DNA from: Acidobacteriota bacterium
GTDB taxonomy: Bacteria > Acidobacteriota > Terriglobia > UBA7540
Assembly (NCBI GenBank): GCA_021787735.1
Contig: JAJYLL010000005.1
Location: 26,832-90,831 of the forward strand
Direction: 5' to 3'
Length of the DNA stretch: 64,000 nt
Shown: piece after piece, positions 11,292 to 20,325 of the stretch
Numbering within the stretch: position 1 is the stretch's first letter
Layout: every line of letters starts with the position of its first letter
Position numbers and translations under genes: made by a program
The notes under the pieces: model-generated
Database searches by the model: none
What the model saw: the letters and a program-made list of their open reading frames with translations, nothing else
What the model was told of the DNA's origin: nothing

Positions 11292-12113
11292 ATGTCAACA
11301 GCAGGCGTTGAGTCAGAACCGTTGTGGGAAAATCCCGTCAGAAAATCTCTTGCCGAAGGCAAACCTGTCTTCGGGCTGACGATTACGGTCCCCAGTGTGG
11401 AAATCGCCGCGCAAGGCGCAAGCATGGGTTTCGACTTTCTCTGGATCGAAATGGAGCACAGCCCGACTACGCTCGAAACCCTGCGGAACATGGTGCTGGC
11501 GACACGGGGTTTGAATGCCCTCCCGTTCGCGCGCGTTCCGGTAAACGAATTGTGGATGGCGAAACGCGTGCTCGATTCGGGCGTGCTTGGCGTCGTCTTT
11601 CCCTTTACGAGCACACCTGAACTTGCGCGCCAGGCCGTGGCTGCGTGCAAGTACCCGCTGCTCGGCGGCCGGGGCTCCGGTGCGGGGCTAGCCACGTTCC
11701 GCTGGCCGGCGGCAGAGGGCTACTACGATTTTGCCGACAGGAATGTGATGGTGATCGCTAACATCGAAGAAGCAAAAGCCGTGGAGAACATTGACGCTAT
11801 CGCCGCCGCCCAAGGTCTGGACGTGCTCTTCATCGGCACCAGCGATCTGGCCTTCTCAATGGGATTTCGCGGCAAGCAGGACCATCCGCGCGTGCAGGAA
11901 GCCGTCGAGGAAATTGTAAGAGCGGCGAAGAGACACAACAAAGTCGTCGGCGTCCCGGTCGGATCCCCCGAGCAGGTCAAGGACTACATGCAACGGGGAA
12001 TTCTCTTCTTTCAGGCCAGTACGGAACTGCGGCTGATGGCGGCAGGCGCCCGTCACTTCCTGGAACCGCTTGGAATAGCCAGCGCGAAAACCAAAACGCA
12101 GCCGCTCTATTAA
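11292..12113 (+). CDS. HpcH/HpaI family aldolase
   Basis: A 273-aa class II pyruvate-type aldolase of the HpcH/HpaI family, which cleaves 2-keto-3-deoxy or 4-hydroxy-2-oxo acids to pyruvate plus an aldehyde with a divalent metal. Family landmarks are GFDFLWIEMEHS (usually WxDxEH), PFARVP, LGVVFPF, the metal-ligand segment ANIEEAKAVEN and GLDVLFIGTSDLAFSMG. Substrate is not predictable; rhamnonate-type and homogentisate-pathway aldolases and citrate-lyase-like enzymes look alike at this level. The ATG at 11292 has AAGGAAG about 8 nt upstream; a TTG at 11235 in the same frame is less likely. The gene is about 150 bp downstream of ftsH and shows no pathway partners. Confidence 0.85.
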   Translation: MSTAGVESEPLWENPVRKSLAEGKPVFGLTITVPSVEIAAQGASMGFDFLWIEMEHSPTTLETLRNMVLATRGLNALPFARVPVNELWMAKRVLDSGVLGVVFPFTSTPELARQAVAACKYPLLGGRGSGAGLATFRWPAAEGYYDFADRNVMVIANIEEAKAVENIDAIAAAQGLDVLFIGTSDLAFSMGFRGKQDHPRVQEAVEEIVRAAKRHNKVVGVPVGSPEQVKDYMQRGILFFQASTELRLMAAGARHFLEPLGIASAKTKTQPLY

Positions 12114-12168
12114 CCGGAACCGCCCTGATGCGCAATGATAGCGCCGGCCTGCCATTCAGCGCCTTTGC

Positions 12169-13761
12169 TCAATCCAGAATCTTCTTCTGCCAGTCGCCAA
12201 GCTCAAAGTGGGCCATCGGGTAATAGGGCGGCGAGCCGCGAGGGTCTTTGTCACGCGGCGCCACGTCCGCGGTCAGCACATACCAGTGCAACAGGCGGGC
12301 GAGCAGGTCGTCCTGCGCACTGGCGTAAGATTTGTCGCCGTAAACGTTGTGAAGTTCGCGCGGGTCTTTCGCCACGTCGTAAAGTTCGCATTGGCCGCCC
12401 GGGCGCAGCACCAGCTTGTGTTCCCGAGTCTTCACCATGTCGGAGCGTGAAACCATTTCCGGGTGGTCCACTTCCAATTTCTCTTTGACGTAATAAATTT
12501 GCTGCGGGGTAAGATCCGCAGGCTCAAAGCACTGCGGCTCGTAGACATTGTACCCGCCTTCCGAAAACGCGGCCCGCCCGGGATCGCCCGGCTGGCCGTG
12601 GAGTTGAGGCACCAGGCTGCGCGCAAAATGCGTGTGTTGCGCTTCCGTCCCGGTCAGTTCCAGCGAAGTCGCCATCACGTCGCAAAGCTCCACGATTTCC
12701 TGTGATACGTGGTTTTGCGCTCCGCCCGGCAGGCGCACGATCACGGGAATGTGGGTGAGAACGTCGTCGAGCGCGCTGGGCCATTTTTCTACCAGGCCGT
12801 AATCCCCAGCCCAGTCCCCGTGGTCCGAAAAGAGAAAAAGCGCTGTGTCGTTTGCGCGTCCGGTTTTCTCAATTGCCGCCATCAATTCGCCAAGCAGCCA
12901 GTCGGTGTAACTGATCTTGCCCAGGTAAACGGCATGAATTTTCCTGAACACATCTTCGCCCAGCGGGTCCAGATGGTAATACTTTCGGATCCCTTCATAG
13001 AAATTGGGCTTGTTCGGCAACCCGATGGGGCGCAAGGGCGGGAGCTTTGCCGGATCGTACAGGTTGTGAAAGCCCTCGGGAGCAGTGTAGGGCGGGTGAG
13101 GCGAACTCAGGGGGAGAAAGATGCAGAACGGCTTGTCATGGTCGCGTTCGAGAATTTTGATTGCGGCCTCGACGTTACCGAAGTCCGCGTAGTCGCGCCG
13201 GTCGCCGCCTTGCTCATAAAGAAACGAGTAGTAGCGAGGGTCAGAGAGGGGCCAGGGATCTTTGGTCCCCGAGCGTGGCCTTCCCCGCCCCGGGTGCGAT
13301 CCCCACTCCGTCACACTGCCTGCGAAACTCTGGCTGGCCAGCATGTCGTTCTTGCCATACCAGAAAACGTCGTAACCGTTCTGTTTCAGGTACCGGAACA
13401 GATTGGGTTCATCGGGCCGGAGAAAATAATAGAGGCTGCGATGTCCATGAACATGCACCGGCCATCCCGTCATCAGCGAGCAGCGGGACGGACCGCATAC
13501 CGGGTTCTGCACATAACAATGGTTGAAGCGCACACCCTTGCGCGCCAGGCGGTCCATGTTCGGCGTCTTCACCACCGGGTCGCCGTAGCATGCGATGCTT
13601 TCTGCGCGAAGCTCATCCGGCATGAAGAAAACAAGATTGGGTCGCTTCACGGGACCCGACGCAGGGCTTTCCGCCGTAACCTTCGCTGTCGCCAGTCCTG
13701 CTGCCAGGGATACTCCGGAAGCAGCAAGGAAGTCCCGCCGGGAAACTGAATTCTTTTTCAT
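12169..13761 (-). CDS. Tat-exported sulfatase
   Basis: An arylsulfatase-type hydrolase (530 aa). It begins with a twin-arginine signal (SRRDFLAASGVSLAAGLATA), so it is probably exported folded. The alkaline-phosphatase-fold metal site starts with FFMPDELRAE. The formylglycine motif CGPSRCSLMTG places the modified Cys at residue 89. Later metal and substrate residues include LFLFSDHGDWAGDYG and the C-terminal domain typical of choline- and mucin-sulfatase relatives. GGAGG lies 7 nt before the ATG. No formylglycine-generating enzyme is in the window, so maturation depends on a gene elsewhere. It is isolated here, flanked by the aldolase (convergent) and thiE (same strand). Confidence 0.93.
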   Translation of the reverse strand: MKKNSVSRRDFLAASGVSLAAGLATAKVTAESPASGPVKRPNLVFFMPDELRAESIACYGDPVVKTPNMDRLARKGVRFNHCYVQNPVCGPSRCSLMTGWPVHVHGHRSLYYFLRPDEPNLFRYLKQNGYDVFWYGKNDMLASQSFAGSVTEWGSHPGRGRPRSGTKDPWPLSDPRYYSFLYEQGGDRRDYADFGNVEAAIKILERDHDKPFCIFLPLSSPHPPYTAPEGFHNLYDPAKLPPLRPIGLPNKPNFYEGIRKYYHLDPLGEDVFRKIHAVYLGKISYTDWLLGELMAAIEKTGRANDTALFLFSDHGDWAGDYGLVEKWPSALDDVLTHIPVIVRLPGGAQNHVSQEIVELCDVMATSLELTGTEAQHTHFARSLVPQLHGQPGDPGRAAFSEGGYNVYEPQCFEPADLTPQQIYYVKEKLEVDHPEMVSRSDMVKTREHKLVLRPGGQCELYDVAKDPRELHNVYGDKSYASAQDDLLARLLHWYVLTADVAPRDKDPRGSPPYYPMAHFELGDWQKKILD

Positions 13762-13843
13762 TTTCGAGCCTCCTCGCTGACAGCAGCCTTACCGGATTGT
13801 CCATCTGCGGTTTTTCTATTTCAACGCTGGAATGCTCTGCGCC

Positions 13844-14464
13844 TTACACGAATTGCTCGCGCAGTTCATGAATTCGATCTGCGACCGAAGGACATTCCTG
13901 AAACAGGCGAATGGCCGCAATCCCCCTTGCACCGGCTTTGAGGCAAGGCCTGACCCTCTCGACAGTAATACCGCCCAACGCCAGGACAGGAATGCTAATC
14001 CGGTTTGCAACCTCTGACAATTTGTTCAGGCCAAGCGGCAGCCCGTATTCGCGCTTGGAAGGAGTATCAAAAATGTGCCCCAGCAGGATGTAGTCCGCGC
14101 CGTCCGATTCTGCCTTCACTGCGTCCTCCACCGAGTGGCAGGAAACTCCGATCACAAAGTCCTTATCGACGCGGCGGCGAACAACATTTGTCGGCACCGA
14201 CTGCCCGCCCAGATGGACTCCGTGCGCCCCGGAAGTAAGGGCGATATCCAAGCGATCGTTGACAACGATGCGCGTGTCCGATTCGCGTGAAAATTCCACA
14301 GCAGACTTTGCCAGGCTCAGCAGTTCGCGGCTGTCCAGGTCCTTTTCGCGGAGTTGGATCAGATCCACTCCCGCCTGCACGGCAATCCGCAGATGCGAGG
14401 CTAGCGGCAAGGGAGCAAGCCCGCGCCGGTCGGTAATGTAGCAAAGATGATACTGAAGCGGCAT
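13844..14464 (-). CDS. thiE: Thiamine-phosphate synthase
   Basis: ThiE joins HMP-PP and thiazole phosphate to make thiamine monophosphate. The TIM-barrel motifs are in order: VDLIQLREKDLDSREL (pyrophosphate and Mg site), IVVNDRLDIALTSGAHGVHLGG, FVIGVSCHS, DYILLGHIFDTPSK and IPVLALGGIT. From ATG 14464 the protein is 206 aa, normal for the family. The frame stays open upstream to 14542, but those residues do not resemble ThiE. No thiamine riboswitch was recognised upstream and no other thi gene is adjacent, so it stands alone here. No clear Shine-Dalgarno site. Confidence 0.93.
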   Translation of the reverse strand: MPLQYHLCYITDRRGLAPLPLASHLRIAVQAGVDLIQLREKDLDSRELLSLAKSAVEFSRESDTRIVVNDRLDIALTSGAHGVHLGGQSVPTNVVRRRVDKDFVIGVSCHSVEDAVKAESDGADYILLGHIFDTPSKREYGLPLGLNKLSEVANRISIPVLALGGITVERVRPCLKAGARGIAAIRLFQECPSVADRIHELREQFV

Positions 14465-14560
14465 CGTCAGCGAACGGCGACCATCAGCCGGTGCAATGAA
14501 AGAGCATTCTGGGCAGGAAACTCGACGCAGCCTGAAACCCAAGCTCAGCGGGTCCGCATT

Positions 14561-14803
14561 CTATTGAACCAATCCAATTGACCGGCGCAGCCGCCATACC
14601 TCATGAAAGGCAAGGAACACATCAACGAGGCCCAGCCCCGAAATGGCGCCGCGAACATAGTAATTTCGGGCAAGCTCGTGTACCCACGGATAGTGTCCCG
14701 CGAAAAAGTTCTGGGTCCACAACGGAACCCAGGGAAACAGAAACAAGGACGCACCCATTTCAAAGCAGATCACAATATAGAGAATGGCCAGCCAACGGTT
14801 CAT
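14561..14803 (-). CDS. Small two-helix membrane protein, unknown
   Basis: An 80-aa hydrophobic protein: MNRWLAILYIVICFEMGASL begins a first membrane helix, a central aromatic stretch (PWVPLWTQNFFAGHYPW) follows, and a second helix is seen near YYVRGAISGLGLVDVFLAFHE. Short proteins of this shape, with FPW...NFF and RGA.SGLGL..V elements, appear familiar from Acidobacteria, but no function is known. It begins 85 bp after the TPR gene ends on the same strand and could be its operon partner. The frame remains open upstream to 15076, overlapping the TPR gene; the extension is not hydrophobic and is not credible. The ribosome site is weak. Confidence 0.62.
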   Translation of the reverse strand: MNRWLAILYIVICFEMGASLFLFPWVPLWTQNFFAGHYPWVHELARNYYVRGAISGLGLVDVFLAFHEVWRLRRSIGLVQ

Positions 14804-14888
14804 GCGCGGTTCTTGTGAGGAAGCATCAGCGAAACACTTTTCGGCCCCGGGCTTCGTTTGGGTTTTCACAACAATCCCGTCAGGCCGA

Positions 14889-17303
14889 TCAGCGGGAAGC
14901 CCGGCGAAGGTACCGGATCTTTTCTGCGACGTCCCGATAATCGATGTTCTGACTATAAACCTCGGTGAATTTTTCCAGAGCAGCCGAAGTGTCCCCGGCT
15001 TTTTCAAAGGCCATGCCCAGGTCATAATAGAGGGCAAGAGCTCCCTGATGGTCAAGCCCGGGGGCGTCAAGTGCACGCAAGTACCACTTTGCTGCGATAG
15101 CGGGCATTTCTTTTTCCATGAAGCAGGACGCCAGCAAGGTGCATCCCTGAAGGGTGTAGGAGCCCGAGTGCTTCAATCCGGTTCCATTCACAACCTTCTG
15201 GAATTCTCCAATGGCTTCATCCAGCAACCCCATCTCTCGAAACGCCACTCCAAGATTATAATGCGTCTCGTCGTCATCTGCAGGCTGATCTACAGACTCA
15301 CTGTCGTCACCAAGTTCGTCAAGCAACGAACCCAGTTCCGCCGAGAGGTCGGCGGCAGTCCTAGGATCTGCATCCGGGGTCGGTTGGGCGGCAGGAGCAG
15401 CAGGCGCGGCGGGAGCGCATTGAATGTCACCTAATGCCGACGAAAGTTCGCTTGCCAGGTCATCGACACTTTCATCCCGGTTGCCCGGCGCAAGGATTCC
15501 GGAGAATGAAGTGGGAAGCTCCAACTCCGGCTCTTTTGTTTCTGCTGAGGCTGTTACAACAGCAGGCTGGTCTTTTCCAGGCGGGCGTGATTTCCTGGTC
15601 AACTCATCGACACGCTGGCGGAATTCAGCCACGCGTTCTTCCCCAGGGTACTTCGCTTCAAGGTCAGCGACAGCCTTCTGCGCCTCATCGAAGAAACCGT
15701 GCCGAAGGTAGAATTCAATCTCCTCTCGGCTTTCTTCATAATCAAAAGGCGGAGCAGTTGCCGGGGCGCGCGTTTGTGGCTCCTGGGTCGCCTGGGCAAT
15801 GACACCGGAATCGATGCTCCCGAGAGCGCCTGCACCATTCCCGGTACTCTCAGACGGCTGCACAGTCTGAAAACTTAAAGAAATTTCCTGCGGAGGCGGA
15901 AGTTCGGGTTCGTCTTCCGCAAAGGGCTGGCCGTACGCAGCGCCTGACAGGTCAATTTCAACCGGCCGCGGAGGCAATTCGGCCCCGGCTTTCAGCTGCA
16001 AAATTCCGGTTTCCTGTAAAGCTGGCGGAAGGCCCGGCCCTGCTCTGCCAGCCACTTGTGCCATGTCCGGCCCTGATTCAAGCCCAACACCGGGGCTGAT
16101 AAGCGGAGTCTGGATGAGCAGAACATATTCCTTGCCCTGCTTCTCAAGGACTTGCCTGAGCAACTCCTTATAAGTTTCATTCTCAGGCCTGCGCGCTACA
16201 AGCCAGGCGCATGCCTGCTCCGCTTTTTCGAACTGGCCAAGTTGAAAGTATGCGTCTCCCAGCGCCTCCAGCACTTCAGGAATTGCGGCCTCGTCAGCGA
16301 TCTTCTCCGCCACTTCATAGGCGTACTTAAGAATATCAACGTGTCCGGGTGATGCTCTCCACAAACTGCTAAGCGTGTCCATCAACTCGCCGGTGTCGCG
16401 GCGCGCGATCAGTTCAGGGGTGACGGCTTTAAGGACTTCAAGCGCCTCATCAGGAAGATGCTGTTTAATACACCGGGCGGCAAAATCGGCAACGGGCGCA
16501 AAATCCGCAGGATCCGATTGAAAGACATCCAGCAACAACCTTCTTGCTGCGCCGAGGTCATTCGTGGCCAGATAGGAATCCAGCAAAATGCGCCTGGCCT
16601 GCGGATTGCTTTGAGATTCGGGGGCAGAATCCAAGATGGCACTGACTTCTTCAGGCCGATTATCGGCCAGGGCACGACGGGCGCGCAAAAGATGGACTTC
16701 AGGGTTTTCAGGGGCCAGTTCCGCCGCCTTGTTCAGCGCGCGGTCAATCGCCGTACAGTCTCCGCGCTCCTCAGCAAGAACTGCCGCATCAAGATAGGCT
16801 GCTGCCGCCTGGCTCCTCTCTCCGGAGCGCTCCGCAAATTGCGCGAGGTCCAGATGCAAATCGGGATTCTTGGGATCCAGTTGACAGAGCTTGCGAAGGA
16901 TTTCAAGGGCCTTGTCTTTCTGGCCGGCCCCGTCGAAAAACTCAAAGGCATTCCGATATTGTTCGCGGGCCTCGTAGGTAAACCCCTGAGAAGATTGAAG
17001 TTCGGCCAGCCGCAGCAGCGGCTCCGGTTTGCTCCGATCAATTTTTGAAATCTTCTTATAAATGGCGATGGCTTTGACCTTGTAGCCCTCTCTTGTATAA
17101 GCGTCCGCCAGTTTGTAGAAATACTTCAGCGCTTCCCCAGTGTTGTTTTCCTGGGCATAAAGGTCACCGATGAGATTGAGAAGAGTAAGGTCGCCAGGGT
17201 CCTTTTCTGTGATTAGTTCGTATTGCCTGATGGCCCGGAGTATTTTCCCTTGCGCCACCAGCTTATGAGCTTCCTGAAGAGCTTTGGCTTTGTCAAAAGC
17301 CAT
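14889..17303 (-). CDS. Large TPR-repeat protein, unknown
   Basis: An 804-aa soluble protein with no signal peptide or membrane helix. Tetratricopeptide-like helical pairs run from the N-terminus (MAFDKAKALQEAHKLVAQGK, then units such as DLTLLNLIGDLYAQENNTGEALKYF) to about residue 395. A linker rich in Pro, Glu and Ala with PAAPAAPAAQ spans roughly 400-660. A second TPR block at the C-terminus includes DETHYNLGVAFREMGLLDEAIGEF. The build suggests a scaffold with two binding ends. It is divergent from greA across 240 bp, and a small membrane protein follows it. GGGGG lies about 10 nt upstream of the start. Confidence 0.8.
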   Translation of the reverse strand: MAFDKAKALQEAHKLVAQGKILRAIRQYELITEKDPGDLTLLNLIGDLYAQENNTGEALKYFYKLADAYTREGYKVKAIAIYKKISKIDRSKPEPLLRLAELQSSQGFTYEAREQYRNAFEFFDGAGQKDKALEILRKLCQLDPKNPDLHLDLAQFAERSGERSQAAAAYLDAAVLAEERGDCTAIDRALNKAAELAPENPEVHLLRARRALADNRPEEVSAILDSAPESQSNPQARRILLDSYLATNDLGAARRLLLDVFQSDPADFAPVADFAARCIKQHLPDEALEVLKAVTPELIARRDTGELMDTLSSLWRASPGHVDILKYAYEVAEKIADEAAIPEVLEALGDAYFQLGQFEKAEQACAWLVARRPENETYKELLRQVLEKQGKEYVLLIQTPLISPGVGLESGPDMAQVAGRAGPGLPPALQETGILQLKAGAELPPRPVEIDLSGAAYGQPFAEDEPELPPPQEISLSFQTVQPSESTGNGAGALGSIDSGVIAQATQEPQTRAPATAPPFDYEESREEIEFYLRHGFFDEAQKAVADLEAKYPGEERVAEFRQRVDELTRKSRPPGKDQPAVVTASAETKEPELELPTSFSGILAPGNRDESVDDLASELSSALGDIQCAPAAPAAPAAQPTPDADPRTAADLSAELGSLLDELGDDSESVDQPADDDETHYNLGVAFREMGLLDEAIGEFQKVVNGTGLKHSGSYTLQGCTLLASCFMEKEMPAIAAKWYLRALDAPGLDHQGALALYYDLGMAFEKAGDTSAALEKFTEVYSQNIDYRDVAEKIRYLRRASR

Positions 17304-17480
17304 GGAGAAAGGCCCCCGAAAGAACCGGCTAATTTTGTCAAACTAACATACGGCACCTATGAAGTCAACGTACAAAAGGCCGAAGAAATAGCGAAGGCGG
17401 TTAAGCAAATTCTTATTTTTCAACCGATTAGATTAACCACTAAGTCGGGTGGCAAATCTGTGCGCCCTAGATGCTTCCTG

Positions 17481-17510
17481 TTGCGTTTGTTGTCGCTTTT
17501 TCTCTATAAT
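17481..17510 (+). promoter_or_regulatory. Likely sigma-70 promoter for greA
   Basis: TTGCGT (17481-17486) and a perfect TATAAT (17505-17510) are separated by 18 bp. The ATG of greA lies 35 bp further on, leaving a short leader. Confidence 0.6.
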
Positions 17511-17545
17511 GAGCCATAAGTAGCAAGGGACAGGATTTAAACTAC

Positions 17546-18016
17546 ATGCCTTCGCCAATCGTTCAAAAACTTCAGGAAGAGATTCAAGCTTTGGAACATG
17601 AGCTGAATCATGAGTTGCCAGAGGAATTGAAACGCGCACGGGCGCACGGCGATCTGAGCGAGAACGCCGAGTATATCATGGCCAAGCAGCGGCAGGACTA
17701 TGTGGGCGCCCGCCTGGCACAGCTCAAGAAGCGCATCGCAGACCTCTCACTGGTCAACGTCAACAATATTCCGAAGGACCGGATCGCTTTTGGTTCGCAG
17801 GTAGTCCTGTATGACATCGACCGCGACGTCGAGATCAACTACAAGCTGGTCACGAGTGAGGAATCAGACGTCAGCAAGGGGTGGATCTCCACAACATCCC
17901 CTATCGGCCGGAGTCTGATGGGCAAGAAGGTTGGTGACGAAGTAACCGTCAAAACTCCGAACGGCGTACGAGAGTTTGAGATCCGGTCTGTTATCACAAT
18001 CCACGAACAGAATTAG
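17546..18016 (+). CDS. greA: Transcription elongation factor GreA
   Basis: GreA rescues backtracked RNA polymerase by stimulating transcript cleavage through the secondary channel. The N-terminal coiled-coil carries GDLSENAEY at residues 35-43, with the acidic tip residues D36 and E39 that coordinate the catalytic Mg. The C-terminal FKBP-like domain ends VGDEVTVKTPNGVREFEI. At 156 aa the size is normal. It is monocistronic as far as can be seen, divergent from the TPR gene and convergent with the M48 gene. Confidence 0.96.
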   Translation: MPSPIVQKLQEEIQALEHELNHELPEELKRARAHGDLSENAEYIMAKQRQDYVGARLAQLKKRIADLSLVNVNNIPKDRIAFGSQVVLYDIDRDVEINYKLVTSEESDVSKGWISTTSPIGRSLMGKKVGDEVTVKTPNGVREFEIRSVITIHEQN

Positions 18017-18056
18017 GGACGTCGGGCTGGCTTTTTACGGACTTGGCAATGCAAAA

Positions 18057-19091
18057 CTAGTTGCGCCGCCTGAGCACGGGAGGCTTGTCGTCCGTTGAGC
18101 TCTGGCCACCGGTGTTCGTAGGCTGCTTGGAGGTTGGCTCCCGTCTTCGAAGTGTAGGCTTGTTACTGGCGGATTCAACTTTCTTCCACGTGCCAAGAAG
18201 AGCGTTCAATCGGTCCTTAACGTTCTGAAATTCTGAGTCTGACACCAGATATTCAGAGCGCTTCGGAAGGATAGTCTTGATTTCCTCTTCGGCTTTGATG
18301 ATGCGGTCTTGGGTTGGCGGATGATCCATGAAAACCGCTGGAACGCTGCCGGGGTTAGTGCGACTCTCCTGGACAATCTTGGCAAACATGGCAAGAAAGG
18401 CATTCGGATCGTAACCTGCTTTCCACATGTATTGCAGGCCGAGGAAATCAGCTTGCGCTTCATCTTCCCTGCTGAACTTCAGGAAGGCCATCGGAATACC
18501 GAAATTCATGCCCTCGGAGAGCCCAATATAAACCGGGTAGGACATGGGCGTAAAAATCAACGGTATCATGGCGTACTGGAGCAGGGTCTGCTTAGTCACG
18601 TTCGAAGCCCAGTGGCGGCACGCAACGTGGGCCGTCTCATGAGCCAGCACACCGGCCAACTCCGCTTCGCTGCTTGCTGCGTGCAGCAAACCCGTGTCGA
18701 CAAAAATAAACCCGCCCGGTAGAGTTTCAGCATTTATCGCCGGAGAATTAATAACCCTGACTGTGATCGGCACCTTGGCGTCTGAATTCTCAGCGATGTT
18801 CTGCTCCACCCGGTTGACATACTCCGTGATGACAGGATCTTTAACAAGTTTGGAGGAGCGGTCGATCTGATCGGCATATTTCTTGCCGATCGCAATTTCC
18901 TTCTGTAAGGAAATCATGCTCCGGTGGGCCACTCGCCTCTGTCCGATGCAGTAAACATCGTCCATCTTGTCTTTCGATGCCGAGCAGGGCCTTACTGCAG
19001 CAATGTCTCCCGCCAATGCCGTAACCGCCCCACAGAGGAGAAAGCCGGCCAGCCCCAAGGAAATAAAACTCATTTTTCTCATAGTCAACAT
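18057..19091 (-). CDS. M48 family zinc metalloprotease (exported)
   Basis: A 344-aa exported peptidase of the M48 (BepA/LoiP-like) type, probably acting on envelope proteins. A signal peptide (LGLAGFLLCGAVTALAG) is followed by the catalytic domain. The zinc motif HETAH is at 151-155 and the third ligand E211 is in SREDEAQAD. LPGGFIFVDTGLLHAAS precedes the active site as in the family. The C-terminal ~40 residues are low-complexity (KPTLRRREPTSKQPT...VLRRRN). No TPR domain is fused, unlike BepA. An internal ATG three codons in could be the real start; neither has a convincing ribosome site. Confidence 0.9.
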   Translation of the reverse strand: MLTMRKMSFISLGLAGFLLCGAVTALAGDIAAVRPCSASKDKMDDVYCIGQRRVAHRSMISLQKEIAIGKKYADQIDRSSKLVKDPVITEYVNRVEQNIAENSDAKVPITVRVINSPAINAETLPGGFIFVDTGLLHAASSEAELAGVLAHETAHVACRHWASNVTKQTLLQYAMIPLIFTPMSYPVYIGLSEGMNFGIPMAFLKFSREDEAQADFLGLQYMWKAGYDPNAFLAMFAKIVQESRTNPGSVPAVFMDHPPTQDRIIKAEEEIKTILPKRSEYLVSDSEFQNVKDRLNALLGTWKKVESASNKPTLRRREPTSKQPTNTGGQSSTDDKPPVLRRRN

Positions 19092-19349
19092 CTCGCTTTA
19101 GTTTACCCTTTTATCTCAGATGACTAATGCACCCATGAGGTTTCCTCAGGGCTTGCGGCAGGCCATCACAGCCTTTTCGGTTCCCAAGCAGTGTTGGGCC
19201 AGCAATTTCCCCAAAAAGCTTCGAAATTGGGGCGAAACAAAGATGGGCCTGGCCATCACGACAGCTAGAAAGATTTAAGAACGCAGGCTGCCGGCAGCCA
19301 CATCAATCACGGCCAGAGTGTAAACAGTTAGAGGACACCGCGGCCGCTC

Positions 19350-19913
19350 TCAGGGAGGCGAAATCATTTGCGCGATACGGTGTGTCAAGCCAGCAAGAGA
19401 CTGAACCGCCCCACTGAACCAATGTGGAATGTATCGGGGGAGAGAGTTCAACGAATTCCCAACCCAAGCGGTACTCCAGCCATAGGATACCACCCAGACA
19501 TGGGGTTCATTCCACACTTCGCGGAGGCGGTGCCAGTAGCGGACCCGCACGGCCATCGCATCGGATCCCTGGTCTCTGGCTGTGTCAGCGATCCGGAACT
19601 GCGCCGGAGGGTTCTCCGGCAGCGGCCTGTTTGGTGAGTACTCCTTCTGGATTCTGCGAACAGCCACACGCCAGTACTCCCGAGCCACGGCCCGCGCATG
19701 CTGCTGTTCTTGAGGAGCCAATGACCGATTGTAAGCGTAGAATGCCTGCGGCGGCTGGGCCGACAGGCTCATGACGGGACGGGTGGAGCGGTAAACAAAC
19801 AGCCAGCCCAGGACAATCAGGATTACCCACTTCCATATGCCCGCGTTCCTGCGCTTCCTCGGCTGGGGAATAAAGTCGTCCCCGGGGCTGTAAAGTGAAT
19901 TCGAGTGCTTCAT
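19350..19913 (-). CDS. Single-helix membrane protein, unknown
   Basis: A 187-aa protein: a basic N-terminus (FIPQPRKRRNAGIWKW), one membrane helix (WVILIVLGWLFVYRS), then a soluble domain of about 130 residues rich in Trp, Arg and Tyr (HARAVAREYWRVAVRRIQKEYS; RVRYWHRLREVWNEPHVW). The topology rule predicts the soluble part outside the cytoplasm. No named domain was recognised. The ATG at 19913 is chosen because the frame upstream has no sensible protein character. It lies between the M48 gene on the same strand and the divergent glucose-dehydrogenase gene. Confidence 0.6.
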   Translation of the reverse strand: MKHSNSLYSPGDDFIPQPRKRRNAGIWKWVILIVLGWLFVYRSTRPVMSLSAQPPQAFYAYNRSLAPQEQQHARAVAREYWRVAVRRIQKEYSPNRPLPENPPAQFRIADTARDQGSDAMAVRVRYWHRLREVWNEPHVWVVSYGWSTAWVGNSLNSLPRYIPHWFSGAVQSLAGLTHRIAQMISPP

Positions 19914-20325
19914 GAAAACATTTAAACTTAGGATAACAGGCCGCGCAATAGGACAATGGTTCCAGTTACGCTGAAACAACGTTGACGAATCTGTACAGAT
20001 TCGAGTTCTCGGGCCGTAGGCGCGCCAACTGACAGCAGTGGTACTGGAGCGATTACTTAAACCCTAAAATGTTTGTTACAAATATGTTACAAATACGACT
20101 CCCTTGCATACAGGTCTGGATGTAATCTGTCCGGGTATCGACGATACCTAACAGGAATCCCGCTCCGAGCCGCCGGCAGATTCATTATCTATATTATAAA
20201 TTTCTTAACTCAAGCAGCATGAGATCAATGGCCCGCGGAGACCTGATTGGGAGAAACTGCATCGAACTATTTTCTATCTTGATAAGCTATAAGACACTAC
20301 ATCATTGAATGGAGGCGGAATCATC
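19914..20325. other. Intergenic region with operator-like repeats upstream of glucose dehydrogenase gene
   Basis: About 410 bp, AT-richer than its surroundings. It holds a tandem repeat of TGTTACAAATA near 20070-20095, a perfect 15-bp dyad at 20134-20148, and an AT-rich block near 20185-20210 that could supply a -10 element. These suggest a regulated promoter for the dehydrogenase gene. No gene was seen. Confidence 0.5.
20134..20148. promoter_or_regulatory. Perfect 15-bp dyad, candidate operator
   Basis: GGTATCG-A-CGATACC, two perfect 7-bp arms around one base, about 180 bp upstream of the dehydrogenase start. The binding protein is unknown. Confidence 0.4.

Noticed and set aside
12709-13749. 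346-codon open frame on plus opposite the sulfatase
   Set aside because: The minus strand carries the Tat signal, CxPSR motif and metal-binding residues; the plus frame shows no domain character.
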